From contig NZ_WOBR01000003.1 of NCBI RefSeq assembly GCF_009727955.1, positions 300,615 through 364,614 of the forward strand: a DNA stretch of 64,000 bases. The letters are read 5' to 3'. The stretch comes from Aliivibrio fischeri. GTDB taxonomy: Bacteria > Pseudomonadota > Gammaproteobacteria > Enterobacterales > Vibrionaceae. A program made the translations under genes and the position numbers. Positions 56,468 to 64,000 of the stretch are shown one piece after another (within the stretch, counting starts at the first letter, position 1; each line of letters begins with the position of its first letter). Under the pieces are notes generated by a model that ran no database searches, was not told where the DNA came from, and was given only the letters and a program-made list of their open reading frames with translations.

Positions 56468-58393
56468 ATGACATTATATAAACAACTAGTAGCATGGATG
56501 ACAGCTGTCTTTTTAATATTGATGATTTCTGTTTTTGCCATTGAATTTCGAAATACACAAAACTTCTTAGAGAATCAACAACGCTCAGAAGTGAATAATA
56601 CCATTAATACGGTTGGTTTAGCATTAGCGCCTTATTTGGAAAATGAAGATAAAGTCGCCGCTGAATCCGTTATTAATGCTTTATTTGATGGAAGTTATTA
56701 CTCTGCGGTACGTCTAACATTGTTCACAACGAATGAGGAAGTTGTTCGTGTTTACCCTGTTAAAATAGATACCGTTCCAGAATGGTTTACTCAATTACAC
56801 CTCTTTAGAACTATTTCTGAGAATCGTATTATAACAAGTGGTTGGTTGCAGTTAGCTGAAGTCGAGATTGTTACGCATCCTGGTTACGCTTATCAACAAC
56901 TCTGGAATGCTTTGATACAGTTAGCGATAACTTTCTTTGTTGTTATTTGCCTTGGTACAGTAACTATTGCCTTTGTTGTTAAGCGAGCACTGTCTCCTCT
57001 ACAACAAATTATTATTAAGATGAAAGAAGTTGCTAATAATAATTTTGAAAACAATTTACCAAAACCAAAGACAAAAGATCTTGAAGCTGTAATTGATGGG
57101 ATTAATTCGATGTCAGCACAGATAGCGCAAAGTTTTCAATCACAAGCTAAAGAGGCTGAAAAATTGCGTGATAAAGTGTATTTAGATCCTATCTCTGGTC
57201 TAGGTAATAGAACCTTCTTTATGGGGCAGTTAACAAATTGGTTAGCAGAATCTTCTAAAGGTGGTGTTGCTTTATTTAAAGTAAACTTTATCAATAAAGT
57301 ATATGAGCAAGATGGTTATGAGACTGGTGATGCTTTAGTTCGTGAATTGTCTGATTTATTAAAAGCAACCCTTCCTGCATCTAATGTAATTTTGACTCGT
57401 ATTAACTCTTCTGAGTTTGGCTTTATTTTTCCTAATATTGAAGAAGATGAGTTAAAACTAGCCGCTGAAAATATTGTTGTTTATACCCAGGATATTAAAG
57501 GTGATCCAACAGCAACAGCGCCTATTGATGCTGAACTTGGCGTTGTATTTAATGAGACAAGGAAAACGACGACTGAAATATTGTCGCTTGCCGATAACGC
57601 ATTAACGTTGGCTCATTCAAACCCTCAATTACCTTTTGGTTTTATTGCTGATGAAAGCGAGCATGAATTGATGGGTAAGCAACAATGGAAAGCGTTTGTT
57701 GATGAAGCAATTAATGAACACTTATTTCAATTTACGTTGCAGCTTGCCACAACTCCTACTGGAATCGTTTTCCATCAAGAAGTTTTTTCTGCGATAGAAA
57801 AAGATGATCAACGTTATTCGGCTAATCAGTATTTGTTTGCATTAGAACAACTGAATGAAACCACTTATTTTGATCAGTTTGTAATTAGAACCATGATAGA
57901 AAGAGTTTTATCAGGGGAAATAACGCAACCTGTTGCGATTAACTTATCAAATCGAAGTGTGGATAATCCAAGTTTCGTTCGTTGGCTAACAGCAACACTG
58001 AAGAAACATAAATCTATTGCGTCATTATTCCATTTTGAAATTCAAGAGAGTGCATTTATTGAAAGTGAAGATCATACGGCATTGTTGTGTAATGTGATCC
58101 GTTCTTCTGGTGCCGAATTTGGAGTTGATAATTTTGGACGTAATTTTGAATCTTTAGAGTACATTAAATTATTCCGCCCTAATTATGTAAAACTTGATTA
58201 TCTATTTACCCATCAGTTAGATGATGAAAAACAGCGCTATATTTTAGCTTCTATATCAAGAACAGCACAAAATCTTGGTATTACAACAATCGCATCACGC
58301 GTTGAAAACAAAGAACAATTGGATTTACTAGCAGAACATAATGTTGATGTATTCCAAGGCTTCTTTATTAATGAAAAAGTGGAAGGCATTTAA
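56468..58393 (+). CDS. lapD: c-di-GMP receptor LapD (degenerate GGDEF-EAL)
   Basis: 641 residues. Membrane helix at the N-terminus (VAWMTAVFLILMISVFAIEF), a periplasmic LapD/MoxY-type PAS-like domain that binds LapG (about 28-150), a second helix (about 150-175), HAMP, then GGDEF and EAL domains. The GGDEF site is degenerate (RINSSEFGF), and the EAL site reads FHQEVFSAIE instead of E-A-L, so the protein is a receptor rather than an enzyme. Binding c-di-GMP makes it sequester LapG and protect the adhesin. Confidence 0.92.
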   Translation: MTLYKQLVAWMTAVFLILMISVFAIEFRNTQNFLENQQRSEVNNTINTVGLALAPYLENEDKVAAESVINALFDGSYYSAVRLTLFTTNEEVVRVYPVKIDTVPEWFTQLHLFRTISENRIITSGWLQLAEVEIVTHPGYAYQQLWNALIQLAITFFVVICLGTVTIAFVVKRALSPLQQIIIKMKEVANNNFENNLPKPKTKDLEAVIDGINSMSAQIAQSFQSQAKEAEKLRDKVYLDPISGLGNRTFFMGQLTNWLAESSKGGVALFKVNFINKVYEQDGYETGDALVRELSDLLKATLPASNVILTRINSSEFGFIFPNIEEDELKLAAENIVVYTQDIKGDPTATAPIDAELGVVFNETRKTTTEILSLADNALTLAHSNPQLPFGFIADESEHELMGKQQWKAFVDEAINEHLFQFTLQLATTPTGIVFHQEVFSAIEKDDQRYSANQYLFALEQLNETTYFDQFVIRTMIERVLSGEITQPVAINLSNRSVDNPSFVRWLTATLKKHKSIASLFHFEIQESAFIESEDHTALLCNVIRSSGAEFGVDNFGRNFESLEYIKLFRPNYVKLDYLFTHQLDDEKQRYILASISRTAQNLGITTIASRVENKEQLDLLAEHNVDVFQGFFINEKVEGI

Positions 58394-58394
58394 T

Positions 58395-60509
58395 ATGAAG
58401 GATTCATTATTACATTCACTTTGTTATGTAAGTCGTTACTACGGGCAAATAAACTCACCAGAAGCATTGATTAATGGATTACCATTACAAGATGGTAAGT
58501 TAACGCCATTCTTGTTTTCTCGTGCCGCAGAAAGAGCTGGTTTAGTAGCAAAAGAAAACCAAGGTGAGTTACTTTCTATTCCTCAACTTATTTTACCTGT
58601 TGTTTTATTGCTAAAGGGTGGAGAGTCATGTGTTTTAATCGGTTTTGATGCTGAGCGAAAAGAAGCCGAAATTATTACATTAAGCTCGGATATGCTACCT
58701 ATATCTATTTCTGTTGAAGACTTAGAGGCTCAATATATTGGTAGGTATATCTTATTAAAAAAACAATTCAGATATGATGATCGCTCACCTGAGATTTTAA
58801 AAAAACGTGAAGGTCATTGGTTTTGGAGTACTTTGTTTGAGTCGAAGCATATTTATCGAGATGTATTTATTGCTTCTATTTTGATTAATATATTTGCAAT
58901 CGCTACACCTATGTTTACCCGTCTAGTGTACGATAAAGTTGTACCTAATTTAGCATTCGAGTCTTTATGGGTATTGGCTTCTGGTATTTTTGTAGTCTTT
59001 GTATTTGATTTTATTTTGAAATACTTAAGAGGTTATTTTATTGATGTTGCTGGTAAGAAATCAGATGTATTGATTTCTTCAAAGTTATTTCAAAAAGTGT
59101 TGGGAATTCGAATGGAAGCAAAACCGGCTTCTGTTGGGGCATTTGCTAGACATTTACAAGAGTTTGAGTCTATTCGTGATTTCTTTACTTCTGCAACGAT
59201 AGCATCACTGATTGATTTGCCTTTTGCTCTATTATTCTTGTTTATTATTTATCTTATTGCGGGGCCTATTGTATTAGTACCTGTCGTAGGTATTACCTTG
59301 CTGTTGATTCATGCCGCGATAATTCAAGGACCATTAAAGAAAACAATTGAGGAAGGTTCTCGCTTATCGTCACAAAAGTATGCGAATTTAATTGAAAGTT
59401 TAGTGGGTTTGGAAACGTTAAAGATATTTAATGCACAAAGCCAGTACCAGTATCGCTGGGAAGAAGCGGTAACTCATATATCTAATTGGAGTATTAAAAG
59501 TCGAAGAATTACTGATTCGATTCAAAATATGGCTGGTTTTGTTCAACAGGCCGTAAATATAGGGATGATTATTGTTGGTGTTTATCTTATTTCTAATGGT
59601 GATCTAACCATGGGGGGATTAATCGCATCAACAATGTTAAGTGGTAAAGCTATCGGTCCTTTGGTTCAAATCTCCTTGCTATCAAGTCGTTATAATCAAG
59701 CTAAATCATCAATGACTATTATTGAAGAGTTAATGGCAATGCCTGACGAGCAGGAAGAGGATAAGCGATATATTCATCGTCCTATCTTACAAGGAAAAAT
59801 TGAATTGGATAAAGTCAGCTTTAATTACCCTGAAGCTGAAGTGGCTGCGGTACGTGATATTAGCTTAACGATTAATCCAGGTGAGAAAGTCGCAATTATT
59901 GGGCGTATTGGGTCAGGAAAAACCACATTAGAACGCCTTATTATGGGCCTGTATAAGCCTACAGCTGGTTCTGTTCGTATTGATGATACCGACATATCAC
60001 AATTACATCATGTTGATGTTAGACGTAATATAGGCTGTGTACCTCAAGATATAACACTATTTTACGGGTCTATTCGCGAGAACATTGTTCTTGGACGTGA
60101 GCTATCAGATGATGCAGAAGTGATGGATGCAGCTAATCGTGCGGGTGTTACTGCTTTTACACAGCAAGATCCAGCTGGATTAGAACGTCAAGTTGGTGAA
60201 GGTGGTTTGTTATTATCTGGAGGACAACGTCAGTCAGTTGCTATTGCACGAGCGTTAATTGGTCGACCGCCTGTATTGTTGTTAGATGAGCCAACAAGTT
60301 GTATGGATAATCGTACAGAGATGTTATTTAAGAATCAGCTTTCACACTTAAAGCCTGCTGAAACGTTAGTATTAATTACTCATAAAACATCAATGTTAGA
60401 TGTAGTCGATCGAATTATTGTAATGGAAAAGGGCCATATCATTGCGGATGGACCAAAAGTTCAGGTGTTAAATGAATTAAAGACTGGCAAAGTAAGAGCG
60501 GTTAGCTAA
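58395..60509 (+). CDS. lapB: Type I secretion ABC transporter LapB
   Basis: 704 residues from the ATG at 58395, one base after the lapD stop, with GGAAGG upstream. It has an N-terminal C39-peptidase-like domain (about 1-125) without the catalytic Cys (the aligned position reads Ser in LHSLCYVSRYYG), six transmembrane helices, and a nucleotide-binding domain with Walker A IIGRIGSGKTTLERL, signature LLLSGGQRQSVAIARAL and Walker B VLLLDEPTSCMD. It exports the giant adhesin without removing its retention domain. Ends at a bidirectional terminator. Confidence 0.92.
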   Translation: MKDSLLHSLCYVSRYYGQINSPEALINGLPLQDGKLTPFLFSRAAERAGLVAKENQGELLSIPQLILPVVLLLKGGESCVLIGFDAERKEAEIITLSSDMLPISISVEDLEAQYIGRYILLKKQFRYDDRSPEILKKREGHWFWSTLFESKHIYRDVFIASILINIFAIATPMFTRLVYDKVVPNLAFESLWVLASGIFVVFVFDFILKYLRGYFIDVAGKKSDVLISSKLFQKVLGIRMEAKPASVGAFARHLQEFESIRDFFTSATIASLIDLPFALLFLFIIYLIAGPIVLVPVVGITLLLIHAAIIQGPLKKTIEEGSRLSSQKYANLIESLVGLETLKIFNAQSQYQYRWEEAVTHISNWSIKSRRITDSIQNMAGFVQQAVNIGMIIVGVYLISNGDLTMGGLIASTMLSGKAIGPLVQISLLSSRYNQAKSSMTIIEELMAMPDEQEEDKRYIHRPILQGKIELDKVSFNYPEAEVAAVRDISLTINPGEKVAIIGRIGSGKTTLERLIMGLYKPTAGSVRIDDTDISQLHHVDVRRNIGCVPQDITLFYGSIRENIVLGRELSDDAEVMDAANRAGVTAFTQQDPAGLERQVGEGGLLLSGGQRQSVAIARALIGRPPVLLLDEPTSCMDNRTEMLFKNQLSHLKPAETLVLITHKTSMLDVVDRIIVMEKGHIIADGPKVQVLNELKTGKVRAVS

Positions 60510-60526
60510 TTTAGCTATTGTAAAAA

Positions 60527-60557
60527 AAGCCCCTCAATGAATTTCACTGAGGGGCTT
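60527..60557. terminator. Bidirectional terminator between lapB and the OmpA-like gene
   Basis: AAGCCCCTCA (60527-60536) pairs with TGAGGGGCTT (60548-60557); A-run on one side and T-run on the other. Confidence 0.9.
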
Positions 60558-60579
60558 CTTTTTTTCTGATTAGATAATG

Positions 60580-61188
60580 CTATCTCTTTTTACGGGATGT
60601 AAAAATATTCCATTCATTGACAACATCCCCCTTAAATCCAACTACTGTCGCTACTACACGGCGGTTTAAGGCATGGCTAACGGCTGAGTCACCTTTAGCT
60701 GTTAGTAATGTGTCACCAAAACCTATGGTTTCAATACGTTGAGGATCAACACCATATTCTATTAAAGCGACACGTACAGCAGCCGCTCGTAATTCTGATA
60801 ATCGAATATTATATTCAGCATTGCCTTGCTGGCTTGCAAATCCTTGTAGTTGAATCGATGTTTCTTGGTACTCTTCTAAAAATTCCGCCATGGTTCGTAT
60901 TTCAGTTTTGAATATTGGGGATATTTCTGATGAGTCATTAGCAAACAAGATCTTCAGATCTTTTTTATCTGAATGTTCGACATATTCTGCACAGCCATCA
61001 TTGTCAATTTGAGCGCCTCTCGGGGTTCCTGGACAAATGTCTCTTGCATTAATTACACCGTCATTGTCATCATCTCTTAAATCTGCGATTTGATCCGATG
61101 TAGGAGTTTCAATGTAATCTTTATCACCTGAAACACAGCCCGTTAAGAAAAGGCTAGCAATAATTAGAGGGTAAATTGATTGCTTCAT
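60580..61188 (-). CDS. OmpA-family peptidoglycan-associated lipoprotein
   Basis: 202 residues. Lipobox LTGC (Cys at about 18) gives a lipoprotein. A thrombospondin type-3-like calcium repeat follows (DDDNDGVINARDICPGTPRGA), then an OmpA C-terminal peptidoglycan-binding domain (LQGFASQQGNAEYNIRLSELRA, then GFGDTLL). It lies two bases after lapE and is probably in the same operon. In related Lap clusters an OmpA-like lipoprotein accompanies lapE; it may anchor or stabilise the LapE channel (inference). Confidence 0.88.
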   Translation of the reverse strand: MKQSIYPLIIASLFLTGCVSGDKDYIETPTSDQIADLRDDDNDGVINARDICPGTPRGAQIDNDGCAEYVEHSDKKDLKILFANDSSEISPIFKTEIRTMAEFLEEYQETSIQLQGFASQQGNAEYNIRLSELRAAAVRVALIEYGVDPQRIETIGFGDTLLTAKGDSAVSHALNRRVVATVVGFKGDVVNEWNIFTSRKKR

Positions 61189-61190
61189 AA

Positions 61191-62507
61191 TTATTTCTCC
61201 TCTTCTTTTTTGTTTTCGTTATCCCACTCTTTTGGAGTATCAACTAACAATGATGGTAGTAATGTCCCTGTTGCGTGTAATACCCTGTATTTTGCAAATT
61301 GTTCAGCGTAATGAGCATCAAGGTATGACTTTCTTGCTTCAAAAAGTTCATTTTCAGTATTGAGTAAATCAAGAAGTGTACGTTTACCTATACGATATTG
61401 TTTTTCGTAAGCAATAACTGTATCTGTGGCTGCATCTACGTGATCTGCTAAAAATTCTTTTTGTTGTAATGTTAAATCTAGCGCACTCCAAGATAAGCGT
61501 AGGCCTTGTTCTACGTTTCTATAAGCACTATCTCGTAAATCTTTCGCCATATTTAATTGATATGCGCTTTTTTCAGATAGAGAGCTATCCGTGCCGCCAT
61601 TGTATAGGTTATAACGCATGCGAACCATTGCAGAAAACTCGTCACTATTGCCTTCAATGCCTCCTGCGTCGTCACGCCATGTTTGAGAAGCTTCTAAAGA
61701 AAATGTTGGATAGTTATTACTTTTTGATTGAGCATATTGAAATTTAGCTGCTTGAATATCTGATTGAGCAGTTAAAATAACAGGATGATGTTTAAATGCT
61801 CTATCAATACCTTCTTGTAAACTTAAAGGTAAGGTATTCGCATCTGCTCTTGGATATATAAGAGCTTGAGGAGGAGACCCTACAATTTGTGTAAATACAG
61901 TATGAGTATCAAAAAGGTTATTTTGAGCGGCAAGTAAATTACCATGAGCTCTAGCGATACGAGCCTCAACTTGAGATACATCAGCTGTCGAGCCTATTCC
62001 TGAAGCCGCTCGTTTTTTTATATCTTTATAAATTTTCTTATGAATAGCTAGATTGCTTTCAGATAATGCGAGAATTTCAGTTGCTTTAACCGCATCTAAA
62101 TAAACTTGTGACACATCAAGAGCTTTGTTTTCAGCTAAAGATAGTAGTTGTAATCTTGCAGATTCAGCTTCAGCTTCAGTTCGATCCATATCATTGATGG
62201 TATTTGAACCATCCCAAATTAATTGGGTTAGAGATAGCGTTGCATCTTTTCGTGTTAAGCTTGTGTCGTTTCCGCTTGCTGGGTTGATTTGTTCATATCC
62301 AATACCAGCATCAAGATCTATAGAAGGTAAATAATTACCATCAACACTATTACTATCCTCAACAAAGCTCATATAAGAGTTATAAGCTTTCTTTACCTCA
62401 GGATTCGTCGTTAAGGTTTGAGATATTGCTTGCTCTAAAGTTTGAGCTTGTGAAGATACGCTCAAAACAAGCAAACTGCTGCATGTTGCGAGTTTTATCC
62501 ATTTCAA
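61191..62507 (-). CDS. lapE: TolC-family outer-membrane channel LapE
   Basis: 438 residues. Signal peptide (SSLLVLSVSSQAQTLEQAI) then two TolC repeats: VSQVYLDAVKATEILALSE near residue 128 and VEQGLRLSWSALDLTLQQK near residue 338, with the coiled-coil helices and short barrel strands between. It is the outer-membrane exit duct for the adhesin and, in the Lap model, holds the uncleaved N-terminal plug. Convergent to the lapC-G-D-B operon and divergent from the adhesin gene. Confidence 0.9.
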   Translation of the reverse strand: MKWIKLATCSSLLVLSVSSQAQTLEQAISQTLTTNPEVKKAYNSYMSFVEDSNSVDGNYLPSIDLDAGIGYEQINPASGNDTSLTRKDATLSLTQLIWDGSNTINDMDRTEAEAESARLQLLSLAENKALDVSQVYLDAVKATEILALSESNLAIHKKIYKDIKKRAASGIGSTADVSQVEARIARAHGNLLAAQNNLFDTHTVFTQIVGSPPQALIYPRADANTLPLSLQEGIDRAFKHHPVILTAQSDIQAAKFQYAQSKSNNYPTFSLEASQTWRDDAGGIEGNSDEFSAMVRMRYNLYNGGTDSSLSEKSAYQLNMAKDLRDSAYRNVEQGLRLSWSALDLTLQQKEFLADHVDAATDTVIAYEKQYRIGKRTLLDLLNTENELFEARKSYLDAHYAEQFAKYRVLHATGTLLPSLLVDTPKEWDNENKKEEEK

Positions 62508-63046
62508 AGTGTTTCTCCTAATAATCCTATCTTTAAACCATAAATGAAGAAGATATTGACAATTTTATCAATGAGTTAATAACAACATAATGTCATTACT
62601 CTGTACTTGTTATGTGTACTATTTGTTAGAAATGCTACGTTATGTTGGCTTGAAAAGCAAAAAATAACTTGTTGAAATATAATTAGTAACATTTTTGCAC
62701 AAATAAAATAAAATAAAGTTGAAGGTTTCGATAAAAACAGAATAAAAAATCAAATTTTATTAGGCTCATAACTGAAATTTTTAGCGTGTTTTTCCAAAAA
62801 AAGAGAAAAATAATTTACCTTTGTTAAATAATGTTACGTTTATTTTGGAATAAACATCACATTTGTGACCTGGAGCGTAAAATTAAGAAATCATGAAAAA
62901 AGACCGACAACATACGTTACTTATTTGGTTTTACTTAAGGTTGGTTTGTGGATGGTATGTTAAATTTGTGATAAATTTATTCTATAAATAGCTATTACTT
63001 TGGGTTGTGATAGTTAGTGTGAATAAATGGATTTAGGAATCTCTTC
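62508..63046. other. Divergent promoter region between lapE and the adhesin
   Basis: 540 very AT-rich bases. A weak 32-codon frame (62893-62991) begins with ATGAAAAAAGAC but has no good RBS. A TCACATTTGTGA palindrome-like motif lies near 62858-62870 and could be a regulator site. Otherwise nothing recognised. Confidence 0.5.
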
Positions 63047-64000
63047 ATGGCCTTAAATATATCAGCAAGCAAAGAACAACTTATTGTCATTGATAAAAAT
63101 GGCAATTTAAAATTAATCAGTGCAGGCGATAAAGTATTACCCGGAGAAATTTTACTTAATAATGGTAATGAGAATATATCATTGGATCCTAATGATATAC
63201 CTGAAGATAAGAGGAATATTGAAGATATTCTAAACGCCATTATTGATGGGGAGGATCCTTCCTTGATTACCGAAGCGCCTGCTGCAGGTGAAGACTCGGG
63301 GTCAAGTTTAACTACGTCTGTTGAGATTGAAAGAACAGGCAAAAGTATCATTGCCGAAACAGATTTTGATACCTCTTCTTTAGAGGCTATTGGTTTATCT
63401 AAAACCAAAAGTTTAACATTATTAGAACAATATAAAGCCTATAGAGAAAACACCAGTATTGATAATCAAGATTCCAACGGCACTAATAATGATGTTATTA
63501 GTAATGTTGTGGATGATGATGCAAGGGAAAACCTAGTTTCAGAAAATACAGTCATAGGAAATAAAGTAAATATTACGGGTCTTGCCGTGGATCCAGATGG
63601 CGATGATGTGACTTATGCATTATCACAAGCTGACATTGATGCTGGGTTATTTGCTATCGATGCTACTACAGGTGTGGTGACATTGATTGGTAATCTTGAT
63701 CATGAAGTTGCAGATTCTCATTCCATTACCATCATTGCGACATCGACTGATGGCTCAACAAGCCAAGAAAGTTTTGATATTACAGTAACGGATGCAGATG
63801 GTTCGGCACCGGGCGGTGGCGATACCGATAACGATGTAGGTCCGGTTACAGATAGTAACGCTGCGGATAATACAATTTCAGAAAATGCAGGGGTGGGTAC
63901 GGTCGTAAATATCACTGGCCTCGCGATAGATCCAGATGGGGATAACGTTAGTTATAAACTCTCTGATGCAGATATTGCGAAAGGTCTGTTTGCTATCGAT
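63047..64000 (+). CDS. Giant LapA-type RTX adhesin, N-terminal part (runs off right edge)
   Basis: 318 codons visible from the ATG at 63047 (AGGAA upstream, 63034-63038). There is no signal peptide, as in type I exported proteins. Residues ~1-130 are the LapA retention module (LIVIDKNGNLKLISAGDKVL, PGEILLNNG). The LapG-type cleavage motif PAAG is at residues 78-81. Cadherin-like repeats with Ca-binding DPDGD follow, with a period of 113 residues. The gene probably continues for several kilobases with more repeats and an RTX C-terminus. It mediates biofilm adhesion controlled by LapG/LapD. Known in A. fischeri as LapV-like; I leave the symbol blank. Confidence 0.9.
   Translation, partial: MALNISASKEQLIVIDKNGNLKLISAGDKVLPGEILLNNGNENISLDPNDIPEDKRNIEDILNAIIDGEDPSLITEAPAAGEDSGSSLTTSVEIERTGKSIIAETDFDTSSLEAIGLSKTKSLTLLEQYKAYRENTSIDNQDSNGTNNDVISNVVDDDARENLVSENTVIGNKVNITGLAVDPDGDDVTYALSQADIDAGLFAIDATTGVVTLIGNLDHEVADSHSITIIATSTDGSTSQESFDITVTDADGSAPGGGDTDNDVGPVTDSNAADNTISENAGVGTVVNITGLAIDPDGDNVSYKLSDADIAKGLFAID
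63278..63289 (+). other. LapG cleavage motif PAAG in the adhesin
   Basis: Codons for Pro78-Ala79-Ala80-Gly81. LapG enzymes cut between the two Ala of T/A/P-AAG. The flanking TEA and EDSG residues are flexible and acidic. Confidence 0.8.
63527..63865 (+). repeat. Adhesin cadherin-like repeat unit 1 (113 residues)
   Basis: One 339-bp unit containing SEN, NITGLAVDPDGD and LFAIDATTGVVTL, repeated from 63866 as SEN, NITGLAIDPDGD and LFAID. Each unit should bind calcium through DPDGD. The second unit is cut by the window edge. Confidence 0.8.

Noticed and set aside
62893..62991. Possible 32-aa peptide before the adhesin
   Set aside because: No convincing RBS, no conserved feature, and it lies in a long promoter region.
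62995..63408. Minus-strand frame of 137 codons over the adhesin start
   Set aside because: It is antisense to a clear LapA-type coding sequence with its own RBS and motifs.
1..64000. CRISPR arrays, tRNA or rRNA genes, restriction or toxin-antitoxin modules
   Set aside because: None was recognised on reading either strand; this is a negative statement limited by manual inspection.

Overview
The window is best explained as the replication-origin region of the secondary chromosome (chromosome II) of an Aliivibrio species, most likely A. fischeri or a close relative. The evidence is a full-length RctB initiator gene, a 22-23 bp phased array of TGATCA-centred RctB-type sites with a perfect DnaA box, the chromosome-II type ParA2/ParB2 pair, several parS2-type palindromes (TTTACANTGTAAA), AT-rich base composition, and a 482-residue catalase of the KatA type known from A. 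fischeri. The species is inferred from gene content only.

Layout. 1-6.7 kb: two overlapping AraC-type regulators (the first runs off the left edge), divergent from a DUF3299 protein, a zinc-ligand-poor M19 dipeptidase homologue, an OprB-like porin and an Old Yellow Enzyme family oxidoreductase. 6.8-11.2 kb: a TetR regulator, a Cache-type chemoreceptor, an IS3-family transposase remnant and two nearly identical DUF3861 genes, then a MarR regulator with two palindromic operators. 11.2-18.8 kb: a LysR regulator, a crotonase-family enzyme, a radical SAM protein, a DUF1254/1214 protein, a POT-family transporter and small proteins of unknown function. 19-28 kb: a nine-gene D-galactonate (dgo) operon with a TRAP transporter and two additional sugar-acid enzymes, under a FadR-type DgoR with two visible operators.

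28-45.6 kb: mostly independent housekeeping and accessory genes. These are rsgA, a SYLF-like lipoprotein, a DnaQ-type exonuclease, ABC-F ybiT, a small outer-membrane barrel, a GbpA-like chitin-active LPMO, katA, a patatin, gfa, a secreted MsrA-MsrB fusion, a PepT-like peptidase, a DUF4832 lipoprotein and a RidA protein. Many are separated by clear intrinsic terminators.

45.7-54.3 kb is the replication and partition core: rctB (-), oriCII, parA2-parB2 (+), a MazG/HisE-like protein (-) and tmcA (+). parS2 palindromes lie in the origin and in a cluster of three at the end of tmcA. 54.4-64 kb is a complete Lap biofilm-adhesin system: lapC (adaptor), lapG (protease), lapD (c-di-GMP receptor) and lapB (ABC transporter) in one operon, lapE (TolC-like) with an OmpA-like lipoprotein in convergent orientation, and the first 318 codons of a giant LapA-type adhesin that carries a PAAG LapG-type cleavage motif. 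In the known Lap mechanism, c-di-GMP-bound LapD sequesters LapG, which keeps the adhesin anchored in the LapE pore.

No CRISPR array, rRNA or tRNA gene was recognised. I did not find a convincing wholly new multi-gene system. The most unusual items are the RctB-type sites downstream of rctB, the parS2 embedded in the tmcA stop codon, the metal-ligand-poor M19 protein, the long hairpin before rsgA, and the two extra enzymes in the dgo operon.
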